A stretch of 64,000 nucleotides of DNA. Origin: Strongyloides papillosus (lineage: Eukaryota > Nematoda > Chromadorea > Rhabditida > Strongyloididae). The translations under genes were made by a program, and so were the position numbers. This document shows positions 22,101 through 34,472 of the stretch, in pieces; the stretch's first letter is position 1, and every line of letters starts with the position of its first letter. The notes beneath the pieces are model-generated. The model saw only the letters and a program-made list of their open reading frames with translations. It searched no databases and was not told where the DNA came from. The stretch spans positions 1,860,001 to 1,924,000 of the forward strand of contig SRSI01000028.1 of NCBI GenBank assembly GCA_005656395.1. The letters are read 5' to 3'.

Positions 22101-23414
22101 ACGATCTTGAAGAAGCGGATGCAGAGGCAGATGATGATAAGGATGATGAAGCAATAGACGTTTGTTTGTTTTCACTTAAAATACCTGTATTAGTTGTCGA
22201 GATGATTTTCTTAGTCTCTGATGGTTGACCATTTCTATTATTTATATTATTAGATGATTTAATGTTACTATTCTCGTTAACTTGATATCCGTTACCACTG
22301 AGGTCTGTTCCAGTAGTGACTGTAAAAGAATAAAATGTTAATGGATAAAGAAAAAAAATTAGGAATTAACGATAAATAAAAAACCTGTTATGGATATTTT
22401 TGTTTTAAATAAATTAATGTCAATAATTTGAAAATGATTTTGTCTTTCAAATATTTAGACTAAATTTTTTCTAAATGACTTACTAATTTTTCTTGAATAT
22501 GATGATGAAGAATTTGGTCTACCTATATTGGTATTAGAAGTTTGAGATGATCCTGATGAAATATAGACTGTATTTGATGTATGTGAGGATGTATGAGTTT
22601 CTGTATGAGTTGATGTGTGAGTTTCTGTATGAGTTGATGTATGAGAAGAAGTAGCTGATGCTGAAGCACTGGCCGATGCACTAGCTGAGGCACTAGCTGA
22701 GGCACTAGCAGATGCACTTGCTGAGGCACTTGTTAATGAATGAGATGGTTTAGCTTGTTGTCTTTCAGATGTTACAGATTTATTTTCTTTTTTTGATGAA
22801 ATTTCTTTATGTGATGAGTAAGAATTTTCTTTACTATCAGTTTCAGGGACTGGTACATTACAATCAACAGGGAATTTTGTTCTTATTCTACCTCCTTTAA
22901 TTAAATCTTCATCACTCTCCTCTGATGATGAGGATGAATCTTTTTCATTTTCAGATCCATTTTGAGATGTTTCTTCTTTTGGTTTTGGGACATATCCACC
23001 CTCTAAACTTCCAGCGTAAAATTTATCGAGAGTATCTTTATCTTGACCTAAATTTCTTAAAGTAAATTTTATAAAATTTGGAGGATATCCATTATAAGTA
23101 GAAGTAATATCGGAAGTTGTCTGAGGTTCTCCAGCAATAACTTGACCCCCTCCATTATTTACACCACTGTTTTCTAATTTTTCTGTATTATTCCTTTCTG
23201 GAACGTAAAGTTCTGGTGGTGGCATATATTTATTTTGTGTTGGTGGTAATGTTGGTGAATAAAGGAATCCTTTTGTTTTTGATGAAGGTGAATTATTATC
23301 AATACCGAATTGTGAATTCACGGCATTTTCTGGTTGTTCATCATAACTACCATTAATAGAAACTAATATACATGCCAAAATGAATCCTTTCAGCATATTT
23401 AACTTTTTATGCAT
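16173..23414 (-). CDS. Very large secreted Ser/Thr/Pro-rich (mucin-like) protein with Cys-Gly repeat tail
   Basis: I assemble five exons: 22484-23414, 18057-22319, 16692-17690, 16272-16647 and 16173-16218. All introns are GT-AG and every junction phase fits, giving about 2,204 residues. A signal peptide covers the first 22 residues (MLKGFILACILVSING core). Next come an acidic Ser-rich stretch, an alternating Ser-Ala run (229-254) and HTETHTS repeats (258-279), about 1,400 residues of Ser/Thr/Asn-rich sequence, and a Pro/Glu/Ser-rich block. Five 11-residue repeats of CGAPSPCRSGG type (about 2080-2130), a cysteine cluster and RKKRSIGWAGLCRKYAAA close the chain. Heavy O-glycosylation and extracellular location are inferred from composition. 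I do not recognise the family. The 366-nt intron 17691-18056 could hide a further exon or separate two genes, but the phases match. Confidence 0.75.
16430..16600 (-). repeat. 33-bp tandem repeats encoding CGAPSPC-type units
   Basis: About five in-frame copies of a 33-bp unit encode 11-residue repeats with two cysteines each (GGCGAPSPCRS pattern). Small changes (ASSSCN, RSSGCG) show partial decay. Antisense frames here are shadows. Confidence 0.85.
22560..22650 (-). repeat. Short tandem repeats encoding His-Thr-rich HTETHTS units
   Basis: In-frame copies of a CATACAGAAACTCA-like unit encode THTETHTSTHTETHTSSHTS. They adjoin the Ser-Ala minisatellite in the same exon and form a histidine-rich patch unusual for a mucin-like protein. 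Confidence 0.8.
22650..22735 (-). repeat. 12-bp minisatellite encoding a Ser-Ala run
   Basis: The coding strand repeats AGTGCCTCAGCT-like 12-mers. The protein run is 13 Ser-Ala pairs. Serine codons alternate almost strictly between AGT and TCN, as expected from expansion of a 12-bp unit coding Ser-Ala-Ser-Ala. Confidence 0.85.
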
Positions 23415-26400
23415 GTTGAAAATTAATAATATAATACCAAAATATTATAATATATATTTATATGACTAACTATAAATTTAATCTAGAATAAGGAAAGTGA
23501 TATAGGAAATAAAGGTTAATTAGATATTTGGAAAAAATAGAAAACTCTTTAAACGATTACCATAAAAAGTAAAAGTACTTCGTATAATCCTATTATTTGA
23601 TGCAATAATTTTAAATAAATTGAAATCATAAAAATTAGAGGCGGTAAAATTAAATATTGTTATTGCATTATTGTCAAAACATAGATCGACAAAAATATTA
23701 TAAGAATATAAAGAAATGACGAAATCATTATGTAGTCTTGATGAATTAGAGAAATTAAAATATTTTATTATGAAAATGGATAGATTAAAAGTAAACGTTA
23801 ACAAAATATGTTTATATATGAAATATATGTAGTAGATAAATGACAATAGTGAAAGCATCTGATCAGTATTAACAAGATAAATTTGATTATGATTTATTTT
23901 GTTTTAGTTTCAGGGCATTTTTGAATATTACATATTGGGAAATGAAAATCAGTAATATATTGTATGATAATGGTACTAGTTCCATATTACATCAAAAAAA
24001 CATTATTGTTATTTTTATCAGATATCGAAAGTAATCAAGTTTAATGATATCTGATAGAAAGCTTAAATAAATAATGAAGAATGTTAATATAATATATCCC
24101 TAAGAAAATATTATTAAAAGGGAAAAGCATTGATTAAACAACTTTTCTATTAATGTTTAAGGAAATCGCTAACTTATAATATATCCAGAAATTTCAGTAG
24201 GCGGAATGAATTTTCTCCTAAAATAGGCTTTCTTCTTTTTAATTTTAAGAAAATTTATAGTGATTTATATGAGAATAAAATGAATGAGCTCAATACTAGC
24301 TTTTTCAATATTAATCCTTAGTAGGCAAGTTTACTGGTAAGCTTATCTCCACCTTTATTTATATATAGCCTTGATTTACTAGACAATCAAGAGAAATTGT
24401 TAAGAAAGAACTCAAAAAAGAAATGTATATATAGTAAAATATATTGTTTGAACTACATGTAAAAGTAGTTCCGGATATGTAATAATTTAACAAAATTTTA
24501 CAGTTATATAATTAAAGAATAGGCTTTGTTTTAACATATTTAATAAAGGATGGTGTAGGTAAAGAATACAATACTGATAGAAAATATTTTTCCATATGGA
24601 TAAAATTCTTAAAAACTGGTTTAATGTTAACTTATCTTGTTACAAATTCATCTTACCGGCAACAAATTTATATAGGATATAATTGAATATATACACATAT
24701 ATAGAAACTTAAAAGTGAAAGTATGTGAAACTAGACTAGGAATCTTAAATGATAGTATATATTAAAGATAAAATTCTTTTTCAATATGATACTTTAATAT
24801 GATTATTCTTCAAACAAATTATGCCAATGGTCACCGGTAATATCCTCGTGTCATGGTATATATGTTACAATTCTAATTCATTTGTTGTTACATTACAAAT
24901 TTAAGTAAACAATCAAAATAATTTTATGGATTTTTAGAAAAAGAAATAAGGAATTTAAGATACCGGTATATGTGAAAGTTATATAATTAAATATTTAGGT
25001 AATTTTTATGATCCATTTCATAATATTTGATTTCATTCTATTTAACTTTAGTATAATGAAAGATAAATTATATAAAAATTCTAGGTAAAATCATTATTTA
25101 TAACAAAATGCTTAATTGAATTATACAAAATTTTTTTAATTAATGTAAAATAATTTATCGGTGGAATAAAATTATAACAATATAGGAATTTAAAAATTAA
25201 TATCTTATTTTGTAGAAAAAACATATAAAATGTTTATAAAAGAATTTTTGTATTTAAATGAATTTCATACATATTCAATATGGGAACATTAGATTATATC
25301 TAAAAAATACATATATTTTTCTTTTTTAAATAGAGATAAGTATTTCTTAATATTGATGATTAAAAATCATTTAAAAATAATATTTTTGTGACATAAAATG
25401 CTCATCTTTGAATGAATAAATTAACCTATGGAATTTTTTAGTTTTTTTAATCTACTTAAAAAGTAAATCTATTTAATGTTTTTGTGTACCTTTTACTATT
25501 GTGCTTTTATAAATACACTTGACTGGAATTTTCTCATATTCCTCATGATAGTGTTAATTAAATTTCAATAACTACTTCACTACTCAACGATGACATTTTT
25601 TTTCAGTAAATACCTATTTAATTTCTTTTAAAAATCAACTTTATTGCGGATGGCAAGAAAAAAGACGATTGATGTTATCTTTTTTCTTTGATTTTGACAG
25701 AATAATATTTAATGAACCTCTTACAAGGGTGCATCTGTGTAATTTAATTTGATTATTAATATTACAAGTATTTATAATTTTACTTTTATAATTCTTTAAT
25801 TTTACTATCGGATGAATATATTTTCTTTATTACTTTGAGCATAAAATATCTTTTTTTAAAAAAAATTTATATATATATTTTAAAAATTTGTTAACATGTT
25901 ATACAGAGCCATAAAAGATGGAACGAATTAATTTTACCCATCATTAAGAATGCAATCTAAAGCATTTAAACAAATAAGTTGGTGGATTTTTATGAATGTA
26001 TTTATTACTCTTTATTTTCAAATATAAATACACAAAAGTTATAAAATTATATATTTATCCCATCAACGGATATATCATCATATGGGAACTTTATATCCAG
26101 TGTTAATAAATTTCAATTACATTAAATTGTGAAATATTATATTATTTTCTAGAATAAGAAGTATTAACGACAACTTTTAATTAAATTTTTTTTTAAAATA
26201 TCTTCAAATATAATTACAATAAATTATTATAAATACATTTAATTTATTGTTCCTTTTTATTACCTTAAATTATTTCCACTCCTTAAAGGTACATGATCTT
26301 TTTTTTTAACAAGGAAGATATTTTTTAAAAAAAATAGATAATTATGACAAATATCCTTGGTTAAGAATACATGTTTTGACTATTAAACATCTCCTCTTGG

Positions 26401-29400
26401 TAAAAACATTTGTTAGATATAACAATTTGATTAAATAAAAATTTGAAAAAGGATAAATCAAAAAAATGTCAATTTTAAAACAAGGTTAATTTTTTTGAAA
26501 CATATTCAATGAAGATGATATCAATATTGACTTAATTATTTTGTGGAAAAAAATCCAGAAATATATATTAACTAATCAAGGCTCTAAATGTTGGTTTCCA
26601 TATAATTTTACTTTCATTAAATTGATGATATACCACAAAAAAATCTTTTCCATTTAATTTATTATAGGTATTAGTACATTGTAATTATATTGTCAAAAAC
26701 AATAATTAATATCAAATAAAAGAGAATTTCCATAAATACAATTATTATATTCAATTATATGTAGTTTATTAGAATTATGTGTTACACTAAAATTTCCCTT
26801 TAAAATTACCTGCAAAAGAAAACCTTAAAATATATGACAATTATTAAAAAATACAACAAAACATATTATTTTGATTTTATAAAGAATGACAATAAAAGAC
26901 TTCGTCTTAATTTATGCACTTTTCATTGTCCATACAAGTAATAATTCATTTTCCCTTAATTAGGTATAATAAAAAAAAATGCAACAATAGATAACTTGCT
27001 TTCACATAATTCTATTTTCTTTGATGACTAACTTCTATCTGATCACAAGATTAACATCCTTCAATGATATAAGATTTATATAATTTTTCTATTCCTCAAT
27101 AAAACTTGTTAAAACAATCAGACAGCAATATCTAGCTCATAAGATGTGGTTTAGAAGTTTTCACTTCTATACTTTTGTTTCTATTGGTAAACTACAGTTT
27201 CTATAAATGGATATATTCTAATGATAATGAATTTGGTATTTGAATGTACTCTTTACGTTATTATAAAATATTTAAAGAAGAATTAAATAATAAATTTTAT
27301 TCACTTTTATTGTTAATCATAAAATAAACTAAAAAGATATTATTGCTTTTAAATATCTTATATTTATATTATTACCACAATTAAGCAAGTTCCATAAAAT
27401 AAATATTATTTTTTCCACTTTAATAACTTTAATAATTGTAATTGTTTTGCTTCCAGAGCTACAAATATATCCTTAGGGTTTTTACACAAAATTCTCCTGA
27501 TTTTCATCAATAAAAGTTTGTAAATATTTATATTTAAAAGTAAAATATTTATTAATAATTACTTATATAGTAATGAAAAGTTTGGAAAAACTTTCTTATC
27601 AATTTGAAAATTTAATAATATTCACACAAAATCTTCATTAAAAGTTTGGTAAACATTAAAAAAAACAAAATATATATTAAAGGAAAAAAGGTAAACATTT
27701 TATACTGATTAATTATTACCTACTATTCAGCAAATGAAAGAAATTTTTTATTCAAGGCACAAATTGGGTTATATAACAATTAGTTTACTTATTGAATAAA
27801 AAAATTACTTTCAAATGATCAAAAAAAATTTCAGCTGATTTATATTTGACATTATGTAAATTCTTAAATATGAAAGTCTTAGTCTTTTATTATTCAAAGT
27901 TTATCTAGATTTTTGTTTTAGTTATATATTAAATTAAATGGAACCAAGCTCTTTTCGCAAATTGTAGTTGAATTTTAAATGTTACCTTTATTTCAAAAAG
28001 CATTTATAACAGACCAATATTTATTTAGTATTTTTTTGAAGGAAAAACAATTTCAAAAAGAAATAAGTGCACTTCAATCATTTTAAGCCATATTATTACT
28101 TGAAAAATAGTCGATCCATACCAGATAGATAAATTTTAACCAACTTGTTTTATTTTATCAATTAATACACAAAACAGTACAGGATATTGTAAAAATTATC
28201 TATTTAAAAATTTTATTACACAATTTCTTTTTTATATTTACTTTAATGAAATTATTACTAAACGTGCATAAAAAGGAAATTTAATTTTTAATGATATAAA
28301 TTACTACTTAACAAAGTAAATGTTACCATTTTATTAAATATTTCAAATAACAAATATCACGACATCTAAACTATTTATCCTTGCACTTTCAATGATCTGA
28401 TCACTACTGTAAAAGTTCATTCACCTAAAATAGTTTTGATGTAAATAAAAATATTTATTATTGAATTTGGTAACAAAATTACTTTGATAAATAATAAATT
28501 ATTCATTTATTCTGGAACGGGAGATATAAAAAATTCCAAAAAAGATAACATTTACACATTATCTACTTTTATTTCATGAAATCAATTCCATAAATTAGTA
28601 TATAAATGTATGTGTTCTAAATAATCTTGTTAACAAAACAATACAAATTTATAATCATCTTAAGTTTCAATCTACATCTAAGACATTGACAATAAAAGGA
28701 ATTATATAATCTTATAAGATAACAATTTACTTACACAATGATAATTTTATAAGTTGTTAATTTAGTGAAGATGTTTAGAGAATATTTAATATACCGGATA
28801 AAAAAACTAAATTTTTTTCAATAAATGAGTAGTATTTTTATAGTATATTTATAATACAATAATGTGAGAAAACAATTTCATTTTTGGTCTTCTTGGGGAT
28901 TTGATTTCTTTTTCCTGTAGAAAGATATTTTAAAATTTGAAATTTAAACAATTAGGTCGTTCATAAATTTTTAATCCATTCCAGACAATGATCTTTAAGG
29001 GAGTATAAAATATTTTTTTTATAAATTATCTTCTTCAATTTGTCTAGATACAACGATTAACCACATACTGTTTTATAAAACAATTTTACCACGTCAAAGC
29101 TGCTTAAGTTTAATTGATATAATTCAAACAATAAAATAATTGAATAAATAAATGAATTTTTACAAAACAATAATATATTTTAATGATCATAAAAATATAA
29201 AAACTTTAAATATTGTTACACAACAAAAAATGACATCCAGTTATTATGAGATATGCCAATGATCAAAAAGATATTAATTAACATTTCCAATCAATGTAAC
29301 TATTATTTGGAGCCAAAGAAGAAATAAGACGATTACTGAATAATTTATTTAATGACATTTAAAAACATATAAAATTAATCAGTTATCCATTATCCATTAT

Positions 29401-30080
29401 CCATCTACATCCACATCCATGAGTTTCATCAAGGACAGCAATAATGTTTTTACTAAGAAAATACCTCATACTATAGTAAACAACATATCAAAATTTCGTT
29501 TTCAAAGAATTATTAATTTAATTTAATATCCTTTTTTAACTTTTCCTTTTTATCTCAGCGTGGAACATATATAAATAATTATTACTTTTCTTTAAAGCCT
29601 TTATATATTACTATTAAAACTTTCTAATATGTAATAAAAAACTAATACTAATTTTTCTTATTTACATAATAAGTTTACTTAAATAAAATATCTTTCATTG
29701 TTTAAAAAAGGATAATAAAAAGGAGAGTTGCCTTTTCTTTTTACCTCATTTCTTTCATTCCTCAAATATTTTATTTTACATACTTCTTTATTTTTAAAAT
29801 TCATCATTCATTTATAAAATCCCACTTATACCTTGAAAGTTTCAATAAATAAATTTGTCATCCCTTAAATAGTACTTGATAATGTTTGATAAATACAGTG
29901 GTTTAAATAATAAACTATTTCTAATATTATTAGTATATTCATCATCCCTTTTGTATATATATTAAAGGAGCTAAATATTGTTATTTGTTTATGTTACATT
30001 CTCTTTAATTATATCCATTTCGTTTTCATTTTCCTTTCAATTTATTTTCATTTACTATATTATATCAGTTTTTTTAAAAA
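23415..30080. other. 6.7 kb gene-free spacer between two divergent secreted-protein genes
   Basis: No convincing coding frame, tRNA or transposon was found on either strand. The 112-codon minus frame at 23520-23858 is AT-driven low complexity. Both flanking genes are transcribed away from this spacer, so it must hold both promoters. I see short simple repeats such as the TCCATTATCCAT tract near 29395, but nothing I can name as a regulatory site. Confidence 0.55.
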
Positions 30081-30091
30081 AATTATTTTAG
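30081..30091 (+). other. Probable spliced-leader acceptor directly before the ShKT gene ATG
   Basis: AATTATTTTAG ends immediately before the ATG at 30092, leaving no leader between acceptor and start codon. A cis intron with a non-coding first exon is the alternative. A second in-frame ATG at 30098 could also serve. Confidence 0.6.
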
Positions 30092-31988
30092 ATGTTTATG
30101 TTTTCAAGAAAATTAATTTTTTTACGATACATAATATTTTGGATTTTATTAATTCCAATTATTAAATGTATAAAGAAGACTGATCCCATTACAAAATTCT
30201 TATATTCTAACGAAAAAATCTGTGGTGATCTTTTTGATGATCCTGGATGGCTTCCAGCTCAGTTTAATTGTCGAATTAAATGCAATAAACTTGAGGAAGT
30301 CTGTATGGCTGGGGTTAATGTAAATGATAAAATTTTCACTTGCCGTAAATGTATGTTTTTTTTAAATTTATCTTTTCTTATCAGTAATATATTAAAATTT
30401 CAGTGCCACTTATATGTTCTGAACAATTGAAATCATATTTAATGGTAAACGGCCACTCATTAGATGAATTTCAAATTAATGAACCACAAGGTCCACCAAT
30501 AACAAAAAAATTTAATGACCATCTTTTAAATACTTATAAGTCACCACCTGCATTGGAGCCTCATCCACCATCTATGGCTCCAACTGATCAAATAGACAAT
30601 AGTATAAATTCATTATCCATAAATAATCAAGAGTTTATTATTGACATTCCACCCTCAACAACACCATGTATAGATCAAGCAAAGAAATACGAAGAGGATG
30701 TTACATCACAAGTCGACGAACCATTTGTTGCTCAAAATAATGTTTATGATAATCATTTTGTTAAACCAACTCCTTCACCATACTATCGTCCTGAAGTTGT
30801 ATCAACAATATTAAATTACCCTACAACACCAACACTTACGCCACCTCCATCACCAATACAAATATCAAATGTAGCTATTGATAATTATGGAATCCCTAAT
30901 CCACCATCAATGCCTTCAATAAATGTTGCACCTCAGATGCCTTCAATAAATGTGGAACCACAGATGCCTTCAATGAATTTGGAACCTCAGATCCCATCCA
31001 TAAATGTAGAGCCTCTGATGCCTTCATTCAATGTACAGCCTGAATTATCTTCATTTAGTAACCAACCACAAATGCCTTCATATAACGCACAAACAGAAGT
31101 ACCATCATTCAATGTCCAACCAGAGATGCCTTCAATAAATGCTCAACCACAAATACCAACAATAAATGTAGAACCCCATATACCCCTATTAAATATTCAA
31201 CAACAAATACCTTCAATAAAAGTAGACCCATCCTCTTTGTATATTCCATCAACAATAAATTATAATCAGAAACCAGAACCAACTCCATTCCACATTCCAA
31301 CACCTGTCTTTACATATAATTTGCACAATCAAGATAATCAACCTCCTAGTTTTGGGCCAATACAACAACCATCGCCATATTCTAAAATAAATAATTATAA
31401 AGCAAAGAAACGTCCTCAACATGTGCCGACATCATTATCAAAATATGGATATTATAATGACGGTTATAGTTATAAAAAAAATACATGGAAACAAGCAAAT
31501 AAAAAATTGAAGAAAAAAGTTTTATATAGTGATTCAGGTTAGCTAATATTTCTAAATAATTTATAGTATCAAAAATTATAGGATTCTTTAATGGATTACG
31601 TGATTTATCCAAAAAATGTTGTACATGGGCATTAAATGGAATGTGTGATGGATATTGGCAACGTATTCGTTTGATTTGTCCAAAATCTTGTGGTACTGTT
31701 GTCTGTTCAACAGGAGATGGAAAGACTGGTTGTAATAGAGCGATTGATGTTAATGTATATGACTGCGAGAGGCAAAATGAATATTATTTAGGAGTACAAC
31801 GTGATCCTTTAAATGGTGGATTGTCAAGACCACTTTATAATCATTTAAATAATTATGAATCAACTTCTATAGGATATCAAAAGAATGCTTATGATAATGA
31901 CAATATTAATCTTTATTCAGGTAATGCTTATTCAATTGAAAATGAAATGATTGGTTGGAAAAAGATGTTCAGATCTAAAAGATCATAG
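30092..31988 (+). CDS. Secreted Pro-rich repeat protein with C-terminal ShKT domain
   Basis: Three exons: 30092-30350, 30404-31537 and 31582-31988, with matching phase-1 junctions, giving 599 residues. A signal peptide spans about residues 5-26 (FLRYIIFWILLIPIIKC). A cysteine-bearing N-terminal module follows (CGDLFDDPGWLPAQFNC ... CNKLEEVC ... TCRKLPLIC), then a Pro-rich region with twelve 9-residue repeats of MPSINVEPQ type at 256-363, then a basic linker. Residues 477-506 carry six cysteines in an ShKT-like pattern with WALNGMC, ICPKSC and a closing C506. ShKT modules are common in secreted nematode proteins, often beside enzymes or in surface proteins; the role here is unknown. The tail ends FRSKRS. 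I do not recognise the N-terminal module. The third exon has an alternative in-frame acceptor 15 nt earlier. Confidence 0.82.
30910..31233 (+). repeat. Twelve tandem 27-bp repeats encoding MPSINVEPQ-type units
   Basis: The reading frame repeats every 9 residues with consensus (M/I)PSxNVxPx. Units near the start are nearly identical and those at the end more diverged (IPLLNIQQQ, IPSIKVDPS). Proline occurs at positions 2 and 8. Confidence 0.9.
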
Positions 31989-32131
31989 TATTTTTTTTAT
32001 AAATTTATAGAAAAAATGAGGAGAAAATTGCAAATTTAAAACTTTACTGTGTTAATATTTAAAAAATAACTTTTTTAAAATGGGGTAATATAAGATGCAT
32101 TATGTATAAATGTTTTACAAATTTTTAAATA

Positions 32132-32137
32132 AATAAA
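32132..32137 (+). terminator. AATAAA polyadenylation signal of the ShKT gene
   Basis: AATAAA lies about 145 bp after the stop codon, within an AAATAAATAAAG cluster. Confidence 0.45.
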
Positions 32138-32399
32138 GTTATTTCAAGTATCAATATTTCAATTGATATAACATTTATATTTCCTATTGAAATGTTTAAA
32201 CACTTTATATTTTTAAATTTTATTAAATATAAAAGAAATAAACTTAATTTTGACATATTTGGAAATTATAGATTTATTTTGGTAATTTTTTATTAGTGAA
32301 GATATTTATAAATGTTGCGGATGATATATTGATCATTGAACTTTAAATTTTTAAGAAATCTTACCTATAATAAAAAGAAATAAGAAAAAAAATTTCTTT

Positions 32400-33330
32400 A
32401 TTTCATAACTCTTTTCAATTTTAACTGATTTTTATGAGTAGATTGTCAAAAGATGTGTTTTTTATAACTTAGTGAGGAAAATAGGTTCTAAAGGGTTAAG
32501 CCATAATTGGTCATTTTATTTTTAAAATACTCCGATTTTTTTGGCCTTTTATAGTATAGATTCTACCAGGAGATAACGTTATTTTAAAACGTATAAGCCA
32601 CAATGTTTTGTATGTCATTTGAAAGGTCTAATTCCAGAATAGTGGGAGAACAAAATACTGTAGAAATGTTTTAAAGATTTGACCGAAATACAGTTTAAGG
32701 ATTGGTGACCATTTTGGAAAACAAATTTAAAATTTAAATACATATAACTCAGTAATAACTTTATGAAAACAAATAAAATAATATCTGTTACATACATCTA
32801 AATTTAACTTAAACATTAATGTCCAACGAAGTCAATAGCTCAACGACAAAATAAGTTATGTTAATTTGAATGCCTACATTCTCGCTTTTTTTCATTTTTT
32901 TTAGCAAAAATCAATTTTATTCTCGACATAACTCTTTTCAAACTTGGTTGTTTTTTGATTAAATAGTCATAAGATGTATTTTTTTAACCTAAGAGAAAAA
33001 TGGGTTTTAAAACTTTTGGTCCATAATAGGTAATGTTATTTTTAAAAAACACAACTTCTTTGGTCACTTTTTGTGAAGTTTTGTCTTTCAGATAACTTTT
33101 GTAAAAGAAAATGAAATTTTATGGCTTATAACTCATTTGAGAGGAATAATTTTAGAATAATGGAGAAACATAACAATATCAAGATAGATAAATAATTAGC
33201 TAAGTTATGGGTCAATAAGTGATGACTATTTGTTTGACAAAAATTAAAAAGTTAAATAGTTATTACTTTATGGAAACATGATAAAATTAAGTAGATATGG
33301 TTTTTTTTATATAGGCTAAAGTATGACTTA
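32400..33330. repeat. Diverged tandem duplication, about 530 bp period
   Basis: Sequence from about 32404 is repeated from about 32934 in the same order. Both start CATAACTCTTTTCAA, then AGTAGATTGTCAAAAGATGT or AATAGTCATAAGATGT, then a GGTCCATAATAGGTAAT or AGCCATAATTGGTCAT block followed by TTATTTTTAAAA, later TTTAGAATAATGGAGAAACA or TTCCAGAATAGTGGGAGAAC, and finally a TTACTTTATGGAAAC-like block. Many substitutions and small indels separate the copies. Neither shows coding sense. Confidence 0.7.
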
Positions 33331-34472
33331 AAATATGAAAATATAAAGATGTTTGTAGCTTAAAAAGGAAAGAAGATATTATAGGTGTTATACTTTTTTG
33401 CTGTTTTCATTTACATTGTTTGAAAAAATTAACGTAAATATGCAATTAGTAGAAGAATGATATTAAATTGTTTATACCAATTTCAAAAATATAATGGAAA
33501 GTCATTTAAATAATTACTTGGAATAATTCAAATATTCATTTTTATTTACCTTTTCCATATAAATAGATTTTTTTTTGTTGGATAAATTTTTTATTTAACT
33601 AAATAGTTTCAATAAATATTATCATTATAAAATGATTCTCAAACTCAGGAATATTTCATATATTAATGTGCTATAATAATGTATTTTCGGTTATTTTATT
33701 TCTCCAGAAATATGCAATTCGACGAAACAATTTTTTTATATTCATATATTAATTAATAATTGAATATAAAAATACTTTTGTAAAAAATATGCTCTGTGGA
33801 CCAGTCCTGACCTGCCGAAGATGGGTCTAAGGCTGGTGTAATAAAATCTATGAAATTATCTTTAATAACGCCTTTATTAAAATAATGGAGAAAAATGGTT
33901 TTTTCAGTTGTTGAATTTTAATTTAATAACAATTTTTAATTTTGCCAGTATTTTATATATATGATAAAGGTAGAGCAAATTTTTACTTGAATAACTATAA
34001 TACGTAAATATATTTCCATATTTTCAAAAAAATTATATTTAGATATTATGTCTAATGTAACAAAATTATATTTTTTTAATATTTTATCAAACTAATATTA
34101 TTAATACATAAATTAATAAAGTCAAGTTGAGGTTTGTTCAAAACAATGAAAAAACGATAGCTAAAATTTGTTCTGAAAATGTTCTATGAGTGAAAGATAA
34201 CGAATCAAATTCTCAAGAGTTATTAAAAATTTGATAATTATATCATTTTACGTAAAAAAATTTGTTAAACTCTTTAAACATTATAATTTTTAAAGACAAA
34301 ATTGAACCAAATTTATAGAACACTTTACTATTTATTTTTGCACATGTAGTCCTTAGAAAATACTTGAAAAGTAAATAGAATGACTAACAATTCCAGAACA
34401 TAAATGGATATAGAAATCAAGAAATCCCCAATGTGATTTATAATTAAGATTCATTAAAAATTGCTCAAAATT
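33331..34472. other. Intergenic spacer with one GC-rich island
   Basis: AT-rich with no gene seen. An isolated island at about 33791-33842 contains GTGGACCAGTCCTGACCTGC and GAAGATGGGTCTAAGGCTGG. It is far more GC-rich than its flanks and may be a remnant of an RNA gene, an exon or a mobile element. I cannot identify it. Confidence 0.5.

Noticed and set aside
22560..22735. CRISPR-like regular repeats
   Set aside because: The repeats are short, in-frame coding minisatellites in a nematode gene with no spacers.
23520..23858. 112-codon minus-strand frame upstream of the mucin-like gene
   Set aside because: Composition (Ile, Phe, Asn, Tyr) is what AT-rich DNA gives by chance, and no signal or domain is seen.
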